A stretch of 64,000 nt of DNA, from assembly GCF_019578655.1 (NCBI RefSeq), contig NC_063260.1, positions 31,706,888 through 31,770,887 of the forward strand, read 5' to 3'. Shown in pieces: positions 13,314-24,052 of this stretch (the first letter of the stretch is position 1; each line of letters begins with the position of its first letter). The stretch is from Ricinus communis (Eukaryota; Streptophyta; Magnoliopsida; Malpighiales; Euphorbiaceae). The notes below the pieces were generated by a model, which worked only from the letters and a program-made list of their open reading frames with translations, had not been told where the DNA came from and searched no databases. A program made the translations under genes and the position numbers.

Positions 13314-13710
13314 AAAGAAATCCTAAGTATGCGAAATAATACGGGAGAAAAAGTATTCTCACAAGACAATTAAACAAGGATGAAGTTTGAGCATACCCTA
13401 ACAAGTAAATGCGCAAGTAGACAGCAGAATCCAATCCAGCATGGTCAATAAGTTCAGGCTCCGGCATTCTCAAAGCTTCAGGCATCCAATTTAGAAATCT
13501 GAGGTAAGATCTAAAGTCCAAATTGACAAACCTCCTGACAAATGCCCCTGAGCGAGTAGGACTACTTCTTATGCCTTTAAGATACCATTTTGGGAAGTAA
13601 ACCCTATCATTAAAGGGCTGCAACCTCAAAATAGCAAATGCTAAAAGGAAAATAAATGCAGTAAGAAGATTGATAGCGGCAGAAACCCCTATATCCCCTA
13701 AAGTTGCCAT
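8422..13710 (-). CDS. OSCA1: OSCA1-type hyperosmolality-gated calcium-permeable channel (CSC1-like)
   Basis: Multi-pass membrane channel of the OSCA/TMEM63 family; Arabidopsis members open on hyperosmotic or membrane stretch stimuli and pass Ca2+. Exons (minus): 13710-13397, 13274-13122, 12761-12626, 12381-12280, 12087-11968, 11850-11770, 11488-11148, 11068-10823, 10305-9981, 9308-9075, 8691-8422, giving 773 residues, the usual family length. It begins MATLGDIGVSAAINLLTAF, a first membrane helix, then a long soluble region with the family signature VLVRNVPPDPDES and a coiled basic stretch (LVKKKKSMQNWLDYY). The multi-helix pore region follows (PIAFVQSL, IQGFLPGIALKLFLIFLP, GWAGIAGEVLMLKPL). 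The C-terminal tail is acidic (DDGDDDDENDD). A likely intron sits in the 5' leader, ending just before the ATG. The exact paralogue within clade 1 is not settled. Confidence 0.94.
13285..13312. repeat. 28-nt A/T homopolymer beside an OSCA splice acceptor
   Basis: A run of 28 A on the plus strand reads as 28 T on the coding strand. It lies in the 122-bp first coding intron of the OSCA gene, about 8-11 bases before the acceptor used for exon 2 (exon starts at 13274), so it forms the polypyrimidine tract. Confidence 0.85.
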
Positions 13711-14250
13711 TTATATATCTTCAACAAAGACCTGCAAAACCAAATTCAGCGCCCAATAAGTATGACAGCAGCTTAAATTTGGCAAAAGCATAATCTTTAA
13801 ATGAAAAGGCAGACGACTTTTGAAACTAAAACAAGCTATTATAAATCTTACTTGGCGGCAGGCGGATAAAAAAAAACACAGTGATCTAACAGCAATGGGT
13901 TATAAATTTGCAGCAGGATTAAAAGATAATGAGAAAGTAAGTTGAAGAAGGCAGTGTTTGGATTGCTTTTTAGCTCAAGGAAAGCAATCGAATGATTCGG
14001 TCACTACTTTTTGAGAGGATAAGTAGCAGGCACGCTACTACCAGAGGGGCACAAACACGCCTTTCACTTTGGATAAATAAAACAACTGATATAATTTTTA
14101 GTTAAATTGAAGAAATTTAATTAAGAAAAAAACGAAGATCCAGAAATAGGAATCGTTCGATAAGCAAACAGTAGAGAGTATTTGCTTCTTCAATGGCAAC
14201 GTCTTTTAGGACATTTTCGACAAATTTGATTTCATTGTATTTTTATATTA
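13711..14250 (-). other. 5' leader of the OSCA gene with probable leader intron
   Basis: On the minus strand an acceptor (TTTTGCAG) lies near 13735 and a donor (CCAA|GTAAGATT) near 13850, so a short intron probably splits the leader; the upstream leader exon would cover roughly 13855-14200. Inference from splice consensus. Confidence 0.45.
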
Positions 14251-15856
14251 TTAATTATTTTTTTTAATAATAATGAAAAGGAGGGTTAGGATATGAGTAT
14301 GACCAGTAATGTCGGCAAGTATCCACGTGGGAGCACCAACGGCTCCTTTACGTCGGTTTCTGGAATTTTGCGCCAAAAAGGGCAAAGAATGCGTGTGCAA
14401 GTGCAAGGGGAGGTGAAATGCACGAACCAGTGAGATTGGAGTAGTTAGCAAATAAAATAAATGGGGATTTAAGAGAAAGCAAAGTGGCGCCGCGTCGCGT
14501 GGAGAGAGCGTAGATTGCGTGGGTGTGTCTATTAGGCGACAGCAAATGTTCGTTGGAGGTTACCGGCGCCGATGGGATTCTTAATTATATATTATTAGTA
14601 GTAAAAATGCTGTTTGGGTTACTGTTTTTGACTGCTGGTCATTGACAATGACAACCATGTATTTTTGTAAATATATAAAAGGTTCATAATACTAAAATGG
14701 CGATATGGTTATTGAAATTGAAATGATGAATAATTGATCGAGTGTTCTCCATTTCACCTACTAAAGGTTTGTTGAGATTTGAGATTTGAGATATTAATAA
14801 TGTGTTTCTGGTTTTTAAATTTAGAATTTATTCTCACATGTGAGATATAGATATAGTCAACCAAATGGAGGCCTCTGGTTTTGGAGTTGGACTCGTAATT
14901 TTATAAATATTTTTTGCTTGTTTTAAATTGATTTACTTGGTCATTCATGTTGCCGACTTAGCATTGGACTGTCTTTGATCATTAATTGCAAGAAATGTGA
15001 CCACATTTATTCAAACATAAGAAAGGTTTTATTATATGATAAATGGAATGTTTAGAAATAACAGTGTCCGGATTTTCTAAATTCCATTTGTCACGTTTAT
15101 TGCAATGAAAGCCCTGGCAAAAGGGCACAGCCGTGTTGTAGGTTCCAAACAAATGCCCGATTCAACTACCTCAACTCAGTTTCTTCTATCACATTAACAA
15201 CAAGGGACATCTTGTGTTGTAAAATATTACTCGGAAGATTAGATCGATATGAATCCGATACATAATCATAATTCTTCTTAGAGAAAAAAATAAAAATAAA
15301 ACAACAATCATAATTAACATAAACAAAACGACAAAGAATTTACTTGCAAGCCGATGCATTCATGATTTACTTTTCAGGCAAAAGGGACAGGGCTGTTTGC
15401 CTTGGCCGAAATGAGAAAAAGGGGCCAGGTTTATTGCCATTGTCCATTATGTATAGAGCTTTTGACAGCCGAAGATGCCACCACCAACTTGTTCTCTGTA
15501 TTTTTATTGTCTTTATTACCTTACTTGACATTATCATTCCAATTAACCACAACTGACGGCCACCTGAGGATGAATTTTAGCATTCAGCTTTACTTCTACA
15601 AATGCAGTGCCAGCAGTGCTACGTCCTCATTTGAGTTTTTGACTTGTTGCCTAAGGATACAAATTGCAGTATAACAAATAAGGCAGGCAAGGAAGGCCAC
15701 ATAACTTATCTAAATAGTTTGGAACTAAAGCTCAGTTGAGCAAATCCAAAGAGCAGATGCCAATACGAGTCGGAGGATTCTTGCCATCCTTGAAAATTTC
15801 AATCTCAAAAGCATGAGTCTATCCATTCTCTTCCTACAGTTAATAACTTAATGTGT
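14251..15856. other. Intergenic, OSCA promoter side and 3' flank of the DUF4602 gene
   Basis: No gene recognised. CCACGTGG occurs at 14323-14330, matching the palindrome upstream of the neighbouring demethylase. Overlapping short frames at 15344-15674 on both strands have no known domain and look like chance. Confidence 0.5.
14323..14330. promoter_or_regulatory. G-box/ABRE-like palindrome CCACGTGG
   Basis: Same 8-bp palindrome as upstream of the adjacent demethylase, here about 0.6 kb upstream of the OSCA ATG and just beyond the presumed leader exon. ABA or osmotic control would suit an osmosensing channel, but this is inference. Confidence 0.4.
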
Positions 15857-17283
15857 TTAGTTTCGCTTCCTACCACCGCTTTTCTTCTTTCCCCCTCCCC
15901 GGTGTTTCTTTCCAGTTCCCTTTTTCTTCATCTTCGTCTTCCCTTTAACGACCATCTGGCTGGATGAATCATTCTCTCTAGATGGGCCTGCGTGTAACAT
16001 ATGCTTCACATCAAGTACACCGTTCCTAAAATAACCTTCACTTGACTTCAGCCCCCTGTACTCAGTTTTGCGCTTGTCCACTGATCTTTTAGCACCACCG
16101 CTATGCTTGCCTCCAAATCGTCCAAGAATCATATTCTATAATGTCAAACAGTTAGTGAACATGCACAAGGCTTGTGCAGTCAAATGAAGCAATTCGCAAT
16201 TTTGAACGGGCGCTAGAAGAAATCTATTACCTCTTGTAGTATTTTCTCTTCTCTTTCCTGTTGATTCTTCATCTGTACACGTGCTACGCTTAGAGGCAGT
16301 CTCTGTTTTTTAGGAGGCTGTATTGAGGATAAGCACAGATAAAAGTTCAGATAGCTTCCAGGGCAGAAACATCGCACATGCAACCGATATAGTCCACCAA
16401 AAGCTGTGTGCACGCACACATATAGTTCTTACCTTACCACCAAGAGAGACTACCTTCCTGTTCTCGAACTCCTTTTTCTCTTTCCATGTCCTATGTGAGG
16501 CATCTGAATACCAAAGTACAATTTCCCACAGGTCACAAACAAATGCAAATGAAAAAGAAAAAACAAATAGAGCTATGAAACATCCTATTGAAGAACCATA
16601 AACCATCAGGATTAAATAGATTATACATTTTTATCACTTTCAATGACAAAGATAGAGCATGTTCAAGCAAAAATGCAAATGCCCTTCCTTTGTTTCCCAA
16701 TCAGTCCATAAATTACAGCAAAACTTCTGGGTTATTTCGCAATCCAGGAATCTAAATTAGGTGCAAGAGGAAAATCATATAATGTGTCTCTTTTACTCCC
16801 AGTCCTCAATCCTCCAACTACTTGATAACACCCGGTCCATGTTACCAGCATTCATCATACGAATCAAACATGTGAAATCTGCAGCCAAATTTCTGGCAAC
16901 AGATGGGCATGAGCTTTGTAGGAATCTAGTTAGCAATAGACAGACTTATCGTTGATGTTTAATAGGTATAGAAATTGTGAACATAACAATGGCACTTCAG
17001 TCCAACAAGATTAGCTATTAAGCATTCCCAGATAATCACTAGCAGCTAAGCGCAAACATAAATCACGAACGGCGAGTGACGAAATGTTAATGAAAAAAGA
17101 AAGAAATAATCGAAAGTAAATCATCATGCAAAAGAAGTAGAGAAAACTAGGAGAAGATTGAAAAAATAAACTGAAAATACCGAAAAGCTGAATGTCTTTC
17201 ATAATCTGTTTGAAGTCCCAATCAGGGACCTTGCTATCCATTTCGTCGCTTTTCCGGTTCGTCTTCTTCACTGTCTTAGTCAT
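15857..17283 (-). CDS. Small basic DUF4602 / C1orf131-like protein
   Basis: Exons (minus): 17283-17181, 16503-16433, 16317-16231, 16135-15857, giving 179 residues with exact phases. It starts MTKTVKKTNRKSDEMDSK, then PDWDFKQIMKDIQLFG, TWKEKKEFENRKVVSLGGK and PPKKQRLPLSVARVQMKNQ. The C-terminus is Lys/Gly/Arg-rich (GTGKKHRGGGKKKSGGRKR). The LGGKPPKK block resembles the conserved core of human C1orf131 (DUF4602), reported as a small-subunit processome component, so a nucleolar role in ribosome biogenesis is likely. A telo-box in its leader (17307-17315) fits a translation-related gene. The protein is short and basic with no membrane segment. The family call comes from one motif plus composition, so it is moderately sure; the gene model itself is firm. 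Confidence 0.8.
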
Positions 17284-17306
17284 ACTTTAGCTGAAAAGAA
17301 TAGAAA

Positions 17307-17315
17307 AAACCCTAA
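17307..17315 (-). promoter_or_regulatory. Telo-box AAACCCTAA in the DUF4602 gene leader
   Basis: The plus strand carries AAACCCTAA 24 bases upstream of the ATG at 17283 of the minus-strand gene. Telo-boxes near transcription starts are frequent in plant ribosomal-protein and ribosome-biogenesis genes. Function here is inferred. Confidence 0.45.
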
Positions 17316-18334
17316 CTTCAATACATCTAACCTATATAATCAGAGCGAATAAATTGTTGTAATAGAAAGACAATTGCAATGACCTGCAGCTTTGTTATCA
17401 ATTAAAGATATAGAGACCAGAGACGAAGACGGAGAAGGGGACGGAGAGAGAGAGAGAGAGGTAGCGCTCCGCAAGTTTGGATTTTTTTTCCCCTCTTTCA
17501 ATTTTAACCTAATTACCTTATATATAAAAAAAAAAAAAAACAATGACCTAATTACTTGAGGTCAAATCAATTTGAGTTCCTATTGGCTGAAATAGTGAAA
17601 TGTCTGCTGTCAAGGTTTTAAAATTGAAAAGGTATTCCAAAATTTGATACGGGTAATAATTAAGAGAAAAAGAAAAGAAACTCTTTTTAAATGCTAAAAG
17701 ATTTTTAAGTAATTCAATTTTAAAAAAAGTGCAGGTAATTGGTAATTAGACCTAAAAAGATTGTGGATTCTAATTCTACGTAGGAAGAGTTAATAAGTCA
17801 AATTACATTAATTATGGGAATAATTAATTAGTTAATTATAAGTTGCAACTAATTGATTTAATTCTTTCAAGCATTGTAAATTTACAAAAGGGTTCACTTG
17901 CTTGGTCAATATAAATATAAGATCAACAATTGGGCAATTTCGGAAGCAAAAAATGGAAATATTATTTTAATAATAAAAAAAGAATTAGCTTGCATGGATA
18001 TGGATATGAAATGTTAATACTTGATTTCAATTTTAAGAATAATAAATTGTTAACTGTTAATGAAAAACAGTTAGACATGAAATCCTTCTATTAATTAGAA
18101 AAAACAATAAGCAAAAGAAGAAGAAAGCTCATTAGATTATATAATAAATGTTGTAAAAAATACAAGTTACAATTTGGTTGGGACTTGGATTTGCGAAGTG
18201 AAAGTCAAAAAGCATTATACGTTCCATAGATAGAAAAAGATATATCAAAATGGATATGAAAGTAACTGTATATTCCTTCAAAACTTGAATTCCCCCATTT
18301 TGTACAAAAGAAGCATCAACTGCAATCAAGAAGA
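17316..18334. other. DUF4602 gene leader, promoter and 3' flank of CERK1
   Basis: Contains a (GA)n microsatellite near 17443-17460, which reads as CT repeats in the DUF4602 leader, and A-rich runs near 17528. The rest is AT-rich with no coding signal. The last 200-300 bases should include the CERK1 3' UTR. Confidence 0.5.
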
Positions 18335-21300
18335 CTACCTCCCTGACATTAGATTCAGCAGAGCTTGATTTTCATACAAGGTACCAACGTCCCAATCTTC
18401 AGTTGAAGATGAAAGTGTCATTAGGGCAACTACAATAGACCTCATGCTTGGCCTCAGTTGTGGATTTTCTTGTGTGCAAGCTTTAGCAAGCTGAGCCATC
18501 TATCGACATAACAAATTAATTCCCACAAGCATATGCCGTATCTCTACTTATATATGTATATTTTTACCTTATGAACTGAGTCGAGCGGATAGTTATCTCC
18601 AAGCCTAGGATCAACAAGCTTACAAAGATCTTCATTTGAATCAGGCTGGCTAAGAACATCCTCAAACTGCATCAGAACAACAACGTTTAGGAGGATATTT
18701 ATGCTAATAGTAATAGTGAACAGAGAATGGTGAGAATAACAACCAGTGCAACTAGTCCCTTGGACTCCGTGATAATTTCATTCGCCTTCACAACAGCTTC
18801 CTTGGCAGATATAAGTTCATAAAGCACTACTCCAAAAGCATATACATCAATCTTCGGAGAAACATCACCGTACCGAGCATACCTGAAAAAGAAATGTCAA
18901 AATCAGTCTTACCATTATGTGACTCAGATATGCATTTACATATTTGCAAATATCATCTCGTTTCCTGCTGAAAATAAGATTTTTTTACAGTGTTCAGTGA
19001 AGAACTTACTCTGGAGGCATGTATCCAAATGTACCCACAAGACGAGTATGCAATGAAGCACTTCCATATTCAGTTAACTTTGTTAACCCGAAATCTGCAA
19101 CCTATGCATGAAAAGGATCAGTTAGGAGAAGATGATACAAAATGAACTTTCACATTAATGCAGGAACTATAACAACCTTTCCACGGAAATTCTTGTCTAT
19201 TAAAATGTTTGCAGATTTTATGTCACGGTGGATATATACAGGAACGGTATGCTCATGGATATATTCAAGTCCTCTAGCTGAATCTAGAGCAATTTGCACC
19301 CTAGTCAACCATGGCAATGGATCCCTCTCTAGAGGCAAAGACATCAAAGTACCCATTAGAATCAACTGACAACACATAAGTTAACATGTTCATGTTAGTT
19401 GCATACATTTTCTCACCTGAGCCACGCAAATGCTGACTTAAATTTCCATTCTCAATGAACTCATAAACCAAAAATAAGGAACCTTCAACACAATATCCTA
19501 TTAACCGCACCTGCCACAAATTTTAAACATAAAACAAATGAATCATGCCTAATTCAGCATGGATTAGCATACGCATTTAGTAACAGCATATGATTGTTTG
19601 CATTATCAAAAGTTTGTTAATGCACTCTTCACTAGTATATACTATCACTATACATATTTTTCAAAACAACTATATAGGGTACCATATATACCAGGTTCAA
19701 GTGATAAACATGTGTTAAAACCTTGAGCTCAGCTAGAAATTCTTTTGATGCTTGCATGTCCATCTTCTTTATTGCAGCCTTCTGCAAGATAAACATGAAA
19801 AAGGAGAGGCAATTTAGGAAAAGCCGTCGATATTAAAAACACGCTGTAGTGGAAGTCGTCCATATTACTTTCTTTTTCATTTATTCACTACAAACCTCGC
19901 CTCTTAGTTCAGCATAGTAGACTGATCCAAAGCCTCCTTGCCCAATTTTATTAACCATGCTGAAGTCATTAGTAGCATTAGCAAGTTCTTCATATGAGAA
20001 CTCCACAGATTTGTCCACTGTAAATCCTGTAAGCCCCAAAGTTGCAACAAAAGTGGTTTCTTCTGAAGTTTTGTCCAAGCTACTTCCAAAGCCTAGAACT
20101 CCTCAGCATAGCCACAAATTAAATAACATATGCCAAGTTTCAAACATAATAAATATATCAGATGACTAAATAATTATTTTACCATGTCCATGTTGAATGT
20201 AGGGATCTTCAGTTGTTTCTGGGATTAAAACCGTTTCTATCTTCTGCCTCCTATAACATCCAAAATATATACAAGAAATAAGAAGTAGAGCTCCTGCAAC
20301 TCCTGCAATAGATATGCCAGCAATAACTTTCCTTGAAATCCCTGCTTGAAATGCCATAACATAAGTACAGGACAACATCAGGCCATGCCTTTAAATTGCA
20401 CGTTGAACTTAAAGAATGCGAGAAAACTGAGAACAAGAATAGAGGAAATGCTCAAGATAGACCCTACCAGCTGCACTGCACAAGTAGGAGGAACATGACA
20501 ATTGGATAGAATTGTTAGATAACTCAAAATATGCAATGAGAAAGAAGTGTAAAAGATTGAGAAGCATGTTAAGCTGGTATATCTTACCTTATTTTCAATG
20601 GAGGGTAATTTCCAGTTGCATCTACAAAAGATCAAAAAAGCCTTAAGTTAGTAAATTAATAAGAACAGTCACAGGTATAGCTATACCATAGATGCTATTT
20701 ACAGGGGATTGTTCGAGTTGTAGTGTAATTTATTTAAGGAATAAAGAGGAACATGAGTCTAAAATTGAAATTTAATGGCTGAATAGATAACAAACATAAG
20801 ATCCAGGAGAATCAATTTTAAAAATAAGCATGTAAATTTTGCAGGTTGAGAACTAATTTTAGCAGGAACAATTACAAGAGATCTTGAGTACTGTTTGTAT
20901 ATTTAGAATGCCGTTTAATGACCTCTTATGTTTTCAGGTACAGGTCAAGAATATTAATGTGGACTTATTAATTAAACCCAAGTCAATCTGCCATTTGATT
21001 TCTTTTCGTCACTTGTTTTCCACTACTAGTCAGTACTGATATTATGAAATTTAAACAAAGCAGGGTAATTATTAAGTTTAATATATAAATGTAATTAAGT
21101 TGTACGAGTTTTTTCTTTTTCTCTTTTTTCTAAAGTTGAATAGGGGAACATATAGTGAAGAAGGCTTCCGCACATGAATGATTAGGTTGGTTAACAACGA
21201 CGAATTAAATAATAATTATGTTAAATCTCCAACAAGCAATGATAAGTAAGCGACAAACGTCCATCAAAAATCTATGATGGTTTCATTTTCTGGATGTATC

Positions 21301-22502
21301 CCCACCTTTAATTAATAGTTTACCAATGGCATCTAATGCCACTTGGTCCCTAACAGAATATTATTCTTTGATATGGTTTAACTTCAGAATTCCAGGGACT
21401 TTAAATATAATTAATAGATAAGAAATCATTTCATCGGCTTAAATATCTAATAAATTTCAACAATACGAAAGGATCACTGAAATGCCAAAATTAAGAAAAG
21501 GTATGGAATTTGTCAAAGGAGACCAGACTACTTGATACCGCGTATTGACAAAGCCAGCTTGAACTTGTAATTAAAGTAATAAATTCAATTTGTCTGCAGG
21601 AGACAGCATATAACAGTGACTACCAAACAATAAAAAGCATTCATTAATTTAATTTTAAACTTTTGCGTTTGGTTAATAATTAATGATGTATTATTTCTGG
21701 TTTTATCTGTGATTAATCAAGTTTGTACAGTTTATTTTAGAAGCTGAATGAGGTGAATCTGTATATGTGTTTGATCTAATCCAGGGTCAATCATGCTTAA
21801 CTCCTTTCAAAATTAGCTCTCTAAGTAAGGTCAATATTTTTGAAGCGATGAAGGAAAAAAAAGAACTTTTAAAAAGTAGTAAAACTGACCTTTCGCCGGC
21901 ACGTAAACAATTCCACTCCCTGCACTAAAATTCACGCCCGGGTTATAGCTCTGCAGCAAGTCTGCGGATACACCAGACGCCGTCGCTAGAGACGACGAGT
22001 TCTCGCCTGGCTGAAGTGGGAACGTGGCAAACAAGCCATAATTCTTCGACACGCGCTTATCTCCGCAAGAACAATTGAGGGTGACATTAATAGGAGCATC
22101 GTCCGGTATCCTGGTAGTGTCATAAATGTTTACTCTATGAACCCAATCCTCAGTTGTGAGATTTGCAAAAGCAATATTTGCGATTTTATCGTAAGTATCA
22201 CCAGTTTGTGTCGTGTAAATGAAGGTATGACCCAAGAAATCGCCATTTAAGCAGTCGCAGGAGAAGGGTACGTTGATTCTGGTACCCGCGAGGATGCTGT
22301 CTTGGTTTGAGACATGCGGATTGTAACGGAGGATTTCAGGGAGGCTTTTGCTAAAGAGGGTGCTTATAAATGTGAGGTTTACTCTTGGGCTTGTGTTGTA
22401 TGAAGCGAAGGCAAGATCACAGCCAGTTTTGCACTTGGCTTGTGCTCTCAAGGACAAGAGAAGAAGCAGGGCATGAAAGAGTAGGATTGGTTCAATGTTC
22501 AT
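18335..22502 (-). CDS. CERK1: LysM receptor-like kinase, CERK1/LYK1 type
   Basis: Plasma-membrane receptor kinase for chitin oligomers and related glycans, starting pattern-triggered immunity and, in many plants, mycorrhizal signalling. Exons (minus): 22502-21890, 20621-20588, 20475-20468 (8 bp), 20341-20183, 20092-19896, 19781-19692, 19510-19417, 19328-19177, 19101-19010, 18882-18744, 18666-18568, 18499-18335, giving 613 residues. Signal peptide ([18 protein letters not shown]), then three LysM repeats bounded by CXC pairs (CDC, CSC) at about 20-200, one membrane helix at about 224-247 and a Ser/Thr kinase. Catalytic features are intact: [13 protein letters not shown] loop, K342 in AAIKK, HRD (D434) and DFG (452-454). 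Start at 22502 puts the signal peptide first; an in-frame ATG exists at 22715. CERK1 identity is strong; whether it serves immunity, symbiosis or both cannot be told. Confidence 0.95.
20468..20475 (-). other. CERK1: Inferred 8-bp microexon of CERK1
   Basis: Exon 2 ends in phase 2 (…ATA AG) and the transmembrane exon starts in phase 1 (GG ATT TCA AGG). Direct joining breaks the frame. An 8-bp segment, TGCAGCTG, flanked by TGTGCAG| and |GTAGGG at 20468-20475, restores it and encodes S-A-A-G before the membrane helix. This resembles the short 'SAG' linker seen at this place in related LysM kinases. Confidence 0.65.
20632..21889 (-). other. Long first intron of CERK1
   Basis: About 1.27 kb of AT-rich intron between the ectodomain exon and the short second exon. 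I see no coding or repeat structure in it. Confidence 0.6.
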
Positions 22503-22885
22503 TTTCACGAGCAGAGAGTTTGGAAAGCTGAGGTTGGGATGTGATGTTATATGAAATATCATTGTCGTATGTAAGAAGGGGAGACTTGTGAGAGACCAGT
22601 TGGCTTCGCCTCTTTTGGTGGGTTGAATTGAATTTATTAACAACACTTCAGTCAGAAATAGAATAATAAGAGAATTTAAGGCCGTGGGCCTCATAATATC
22701 ATATTGTGTTGTCAATGGATTGATTTATGGGCCCTAATTACCCAAAACCATTTGTTGACAGAAGCAGCCTTAGTTATCTTGCTTCAACTAACCACAGTTG
22801 GAGGGAGTCTGGAGATATTTTCTTTGTTATGCAGCTGAAAACCAAGAAATCCAGAACACAAAGATTAACAATCCTTAGTTGCTAA
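22503..22885. promoter_or_regulatory. Divergent CERK1/RbcX promoter region
   Basis: Only 383 bp separate the two start codons, and this includes both 5' leaders. Two TGGGCC (site II-like) motifs lie at 22685-22690 and 22728-22733; such elements are common in promoters of organelle-protein and growth-related genes. No canonical W-box (TTGACC/T) was found between the ATGs. The minus-strand frame of the CERK1 first exon stays open through part of this region (to 22715). Confidence 0.55.
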
Positions 22886-24052
22886 ATGGGATCCTATGCA
22901 GTTCTTTCACCCTGTCAACTCTCTGTTTGCTCTCCAAAGTCCAACTGGAACAAAGCTTATCCTTCTTGGCCATGCAAGAAGCTAAGAACAGCACAATCAA
23001 CACGGTTGCGCTGCCAAAAGATGTATGTTCCTGGTGTGTACGCTTTTCCCTTATTTATTGTCGTATGTTTGAACAGTATGTATTTCTGTTTCTCTAGTTG
23101 TAATAGTGACGCTTTGTGATGCAGGGTTTGGAGAAGCATCACCGGAGGCCAAGGCGGCAAAAAATCTGCATAATTTCTTTACTTATGTTGCCGTTAGGAT
23201 TGTCACTGCACAGCTTCAGGTTCCTCCTCCCCTCGGCATTTGTGAACTGCTTCTTTATTTTATATACTTTCTTTCTTGCAAGAACGCGATCCACACTTCC
23301 ATAACTAATTTCAAGATTAGATAATAATATTTCTGGAGATTTCCACTAGTGTAAGCATTCCTAGAATACAGTAATTGAACTTATATCTGTTTCTTGCAAG
23401 AATGAGCATGACACGCCAAATCAGCTATAATTAAACAATTCAATCTGCTAACATTTACTTCCCAGAGCAGAGCTATAACCCTGAAGCTTATGAAGAGTTA
23501 ATGGGATTTCTGAGTAGGCACTCCTTGAACGATGGTGACGAGTTCTGTGCAAACTTGATGCGTGAATCTTCAAGGCATAAAAGTTTAGGTATGCTACTTG
23601 ACATGTAACTCCTTTCCTACTGATTAAATATTATGAGACTGTGACTGACTCTTGAGTTGTGAATAAATCTATCTCATATGGAATCCACATTACAGCTCTG
23701 CGCATCTTGGAGGTGAGTACCTATAATTACTTGAGATGTTTCACTTCCTGCACTAATTATTTCTGAGACCAGCATGTTACCATCAATCTATGATTTATTT
23801 TTTATATTTCCCATCTTGGCATAGGTTCGATCTGCATATTGTAAAAATGATTTTGAATGGGACAACTTGCAGCGGCTTGCACACAAGGTCAGAAATCAAT
23901 TTCCTTTCCTGTTAGATTTGCTCCACTGGTAATTGAGATTTATCTTGATTCTTTTCTCTTTATTCTTGTAGATGGTTGGTGACTCTAACACAAGGCTCAT
24001 GAGAGATTATATTCGGGAAACCACTCATGTGGATAGAGAAAGTGAGAAGTGA
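22886..24052 (+). CDS. RBCX1: Chloroplast RbcX-like Rubisco assembly chaperone
   Basis: RbcX dimers bind the C-terminal tail of the Rubisco large subunit and help its assembly in the chloroplast stroma. Exons: 22886-23033, 23125-23219, 23471-23588, 23696-23712 (17 bp), 23825-23887, 23972-24052, giving 173 residues with exact phases. The first 45 or so residues are rich in Ser, Lys and Arg without acids, as in a transit peptide. The helical RbcX domain follows: FGEASPEAKAAKNLHNFFTY, YNPEAYEELMGFLSRHS, DEFCANLMRESSRHKSLALR, ILEVRSAYCKNDFEWDNLQR. The closest remembered relative is Arabidopsis RbcX1, whose neighbour is also malonyl-CoA decarboxylase, the next gene here. It is divergent from CERK1. 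Confidence 0.93.
23696..23712 (+). other. RBCX1: 17-bp microexon of RbcX
   Basis: The 17-base exon CTCTGCGCATCTTGGAG is flanked by ACATTACAG| and |GTGAGTAC. It completes the Ala codon begun in the exon before and encodes L-R-I-L-E of the conserved SLALRILEVRSAY stretch. Skipping it would shift the frame in the middle of the RbcX fold. Confidence 0.85.

Noticed and set aside
15344..15674. Overlapping frames of 61-90 codons on both strands
   Set aside because: No domain, no splice-linked partners, and both strands open equally, as chance frames do.
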